Source of the DNA: Methanobacteriota archaeon
Lineage (GTDB): Archaea; Hydrothermarchaeota; Hydrothermarchaeia; Hydrothermarchaeales; SZUA-236
Length of the DNA: 6,662 nt
Direction of reading: 5' to 3'
NCBI GenBank assembly: GCA_003695745.1
Contig: RFHW01000136.1
Coordinates: 1-6,662 of the forward strand
Shown here: positions 4,747-6,662 of the stretch, one piece after another
How the letters are laid out: every line of letters starts with the position of its first letter
Position numbering within the stretch: the stretch's first letter is position 1
The notes under the pieces: model-generated
The model's database searches: none
Told to the model about the DNA's origin: nothing
What the model saw: only the letters and a program-made list of their open reading frames with translations
Made by a program: the position numbers and the translations under genes

Positions 4747-6662
4747 TTGGCAAGTGAAGAGAAAAAGGTTTTCAAAGCCATTTCCCGGCTGAAAGACAGG
4801 TGGTACGGGATAGGCGATTCCATAGAGGGCCTCCCACGGTTCAATGAGACCGTGGACGAGGAGTTCATCAGTTTTCTGAAAGAGGTTTTTAAGAACGCCC
4901 AGGGGGCGAGGAGCGATCTTGAGGAGGTGTCACAGGAGCTCAGAGGGATGCTGTCCGGGAAAAGCGGGGCCATCAACAAGGTCTACAGAGAGGCCCGGCC
5001 AGGGGTTGACACACTGGTGGAGCAGCTCCAGGAGTATGTGGAGACCCTGGAGAGGATAAAGGCCTACAGTAAGGAGCTCCCGGCCCTTCAGAAGGAGCAT
5101 AAGGCCCTTGCAGAGGCGCTGAAGAAAAGGGCCGCCCAATATGAGAAGAGAAAGGAGGAGTATGAAGGGCTCAAAAGGGTGTATGAGGAGAGGCAGAGCA
5201 AGGTCCTTGAGGCATTCGAGAGCGAGAATGCACAGATCCTCGGCAGCTTCAAAGACGCCCTTGCGCCTATCGTGGAGGGATGCAGGATAAAGGTTTCCGG
5301 GAGCGCCCTTTCGCTGGAGGAGCTCTACGAGCTCGCTGTTGTAGACGGCGCTGATGAAAAGGTGGTCCTGGAGCCTATCAGTGTGAAGGGTCTGCGGGGC
5401 GTCCTCTCAGGGAAGGAGTCCACAGAGCTGAAGAGCAGGCTCGATTTTGTGAGGATGCAGATCAGGGAGTCCCGTGAGAGATACGAGCAGATCAGCGAGG
5501 AACGGTTCCAGAGAGAGGAGGATATCCTCAGGGAGTTCTCCCAGATGCCAGGTCTCCACGGCGAGCTTGTGGAGATGGAGGAGGAGATAAAGGGAGAGAA
5601 GGCCCGGGAGGAGGAGCTGCAGCGCCAGATCTCTGAGAGAAGGGATTTCACCAGCAAGAAAAGCAGGTTCACAGGTAAGGATGGGGTGCTCCATATGAGG
5701 GACTCCCTCCTGGAAACATATAACTCAGCCCATGCAAATGTCCGGAGCTTCCTTGACTTCTGCAAGAAGAACCTTGAGGGATTTGAGTTCCAGCAGAAGG
5801 ACATTGAGAAGCGGGAGCTTCAGGCCTCTGTAAAGGAGCTGGAGGCCCGTGTTGCAGAGCTCACCGGCGAGAGGGATTCCCTTCGCTCGCACGTCAGGAA
5901 GCTGGAGAAGGATCTGAAGGAGACTGCCTTCACGGTGGAGAAGCTGGAGAAGGAGCTTGAGGCCCGGACCGCCTCTCTTGAGGAGTCGCAGGCCGCTGCG
6001 GAGCAGCTCAAAGAAGAGCTCAAGTCCCTTGGCGAGAGCTATGACGCCATCAGGCTTGAGTCGGAGGAGCGGGCGAGGGAGATAGAGAAGCTCGCTCCCC
6101 TTGTGGACATCAGAAAGGAGCTGGAGGTGGAGGTTGCGGCTCTGAAAAAGGATGTGAAGGAGAAGACCGGCCATATAAAGGCCCTTGAAGGCGAGAATGC
6201 GGATCTGAAGGCCGAGGTGGCTCTTCTGAAGAAGCTTGGCGAGGAGAACACCGGGCTCAAGGGCGAGATAAAGCAGCTTAAACAGGGGCTTTCTGAGAAG
6301 GAGGCAGCGCTTTCGGCCACCTCTGAGAAGCTTGCCAGCCAGACCTCGCAGAGCGCGAAGCTCCAGAAGGAGCTTGAGGAGAGCAGGATACATAATAAGG
6401 AGCTTTCAAAGGAGGTGAAGGAGAAGTCAAGCCGCATTCAGGTCCTGGAGGATGAGGCTGAGAAGCTCAGGGCCGAGGTGGCTCTTCTGAAGAAGCTTGG
6501 CGAGGAGAACACCGAGCTCAAGGGAGAGCTGAAGAGGCTTTCAGAGGCGCTTGTGAAGACAGAGTCCGATCTGGCAGCCACCTCTGAGAAGCTCGCCAAC
6601 GAGACCTCCCTCAGGATGAAGCTGGAGGGCGAGCAGAAGGAGAGCAGGGTGCGGGTCTCCGC
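4747..6662 (+). CDS. Long coiled-coil protein of unknown function, 3' end beyond window
   Basis: The frame is open for 638 codons from TTG 4747 (MASEEKKVF...) to the window edge, so the full protein is larger. I do not recognise a named family. Residues 1-160 are mostly charged and helical (WYGIGDSIEGLPRF near 19-32). A less helical, hydrophobic segment at about 178-222 (CRIKVSGSALSLEELYELAV, then VVLEPISVKGLRGVLSG) may be a small globular domain. Residues 225-330 are helical again. From about 355 to the edge it is almost unbroken Glu/Lys/Leu-rich coiled coil, containing an 87-residue repeat (468-554, and 555 onward). Only two cysteines, no signal peptide, no membrane helix and no Walker A motif are visible. 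Its promoter and ribosome-binding site look strong. It could be a cytoskeletal, scaffold or chromosome-associated protein; none of these can be preferred from what is visible. Confidence 0.85.
   Translation, partial: MASEEKKVFKAISRLKDRWYGIGDSIEGLPRFNETVDEEFISFLKEVFKNAQGARSDLEEVSQELRGMLSGKSGAINKVYREARPGVDTLVEQLQEYVETLERIKAYSKELPALQKEHKALAEALKKRAAQYEKRKEEYEGLKRVYEERQSKVLEAFESENAQILGSFKDALAPIVEGCRIKVSGSALSLEELYELAVVDGADEKVVLEPISVKGLRGVLSGKESTELKSRLDFVRMQIRESRERYEQISEERFQREEDILREFSQMPGLHGELVEMEEEIKGEKAREEELQRQISERRDFTSKKSRFTGKDGVLHMRDSLLETYNSAHANVRSFLDFCKKNLEGFEFQQKDIEKRELQASVKELEARVAELTGERDSLRSHVRKLEKDLKETAFTVEKLEKELEARTASLEESQAAAEQLKEELKSLGESYDAIRLESEERAREIEKLAPLVDIRKELEVEVAALKKDVKEKTGHIKALEGENADLKAEVALLKKLGEENTGLKGEIKQLKQGLSEKEAALSATSEKLASQTSQSAKLQKELEESRIHNKELSKEVKEKSSRIQVLEDEAEKLRAEVALLKKLGEENTELKGELKRLSEALVKTESDLAATSEKLANETSLRMKLEGEQKESRVRVS
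6148..6662 (+). repeat. 87-residue (261-base) tandem repeat inside the coiled-coil gene
   Basis: Unit 1 covers 6148-6408 and unit 2 starts at 6409 and is cut by the window end. Aligned without gaps, about 48 of the 84 comparable residues are identical by my hand count. The best-kept part is AEVALLKKLGEENT, followed by LKGE and later ATSEKLA. At DNA level 6210-6253 and 6471-6514 are identical over 44 bases, including third codon positions. The preceding 87 residues show only scattered similarity. More units may follow downstream. Confidence 0.8.

Noticed and set aside
4587..4757. Small ORF of 56 codons beginning at the ATGA overlap with the rsmA stop
   Set aside because: The start position is tempting, but the reading runs through the TATA box and Shine-Dalgarno of the next gene and its product has no recognisable features.
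5725..6393. Leucine-rich 222-codon minus-strand frame opposite the coiled coil, resembling a membrane or leucine-rich protein
   Set aside because: GAG/AAG codons read in reverse give CTC/CTT leucines, so the pattern is an artefact of the Glu/Lys-rich sense strand; the same holds for the Ser-rich antisense frames at 5325-5804 and 6039-6437.
4747..6662. SMC or Rad50 ATPase
   Set aside because: The N-terminus lacks a Walker A motif and the ABC head signature; long coiled coil alone is not enough.

Overview
The window looks like euryarchaeal chromosomal DNA. It carries archaea-specific genes (ribosomal protein L21e, RNA polymerase subunit Rpo4, a DUF655 protein), archaeal TATA boxes about 25 bases ahead of likely transcript starts, GGTGA/GGAGGT ribosome-binding sites, and heavy use of AGG/AGA arginine codons. 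The lineage cannot be fixed from the sequence alone; a methanogen or related euryarchaeon is a guess.

Layout. (1) Positions 2-1336, minus strand: an almost complete bifunctional mannose-1-phosphate guanylyltransferase/mannose-6-phosphate isomerase (type II ManC), cut at its extreme C-terminus by the window edge. (2) 1337-1449: a divergent control region with back-to-back TATA-like boxes and a 7-6-7 inverted repeat. (3) 1450-2489, plus strand: a two-gene unit of a small ArsR-family regulator with a CxC metal-site motif and a cysteine-cluster (YkgJ/CxxCxxCC) protein with an extra N-terminal C2H2-like finger. (4) 2574-4590, plus strand: a tight information-processing operon, rpl21e - rpo4 - DUF655 - rsmA, behind its own TATA box. 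In two of its junctions the upstream stop codon lies inside the next gene's Shine-Dalgarno sequence. (5) 4688-6662, plus strand: a separate promoter, a perfect GGAGGT site and a TTG start lead into a long coiled-coil protein. It runs off the window after 638 codons and contains an 87-residue tandem repeat.

How the parts work together. The L21e/Rpo4/DUF655/RsmA block joins ribosome structure, the RNA polymerase stalk and small-subunit rRNA dimethylation, a grouping familiar from archaea. ArsR and the cysteine-cluster protein probably form a metal- or metalloid-responsive pair, and the inverted repeat between arsR and manC is a candidate operator. ManC supplies GDP-mannose for glycosylation or surface polysaccharide. 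The coiled-coil gene has no recognised catalytic domain in the visible part and is the least explained item. No mobile element, CRISPR array, tRNA or rRNA gene was seen.
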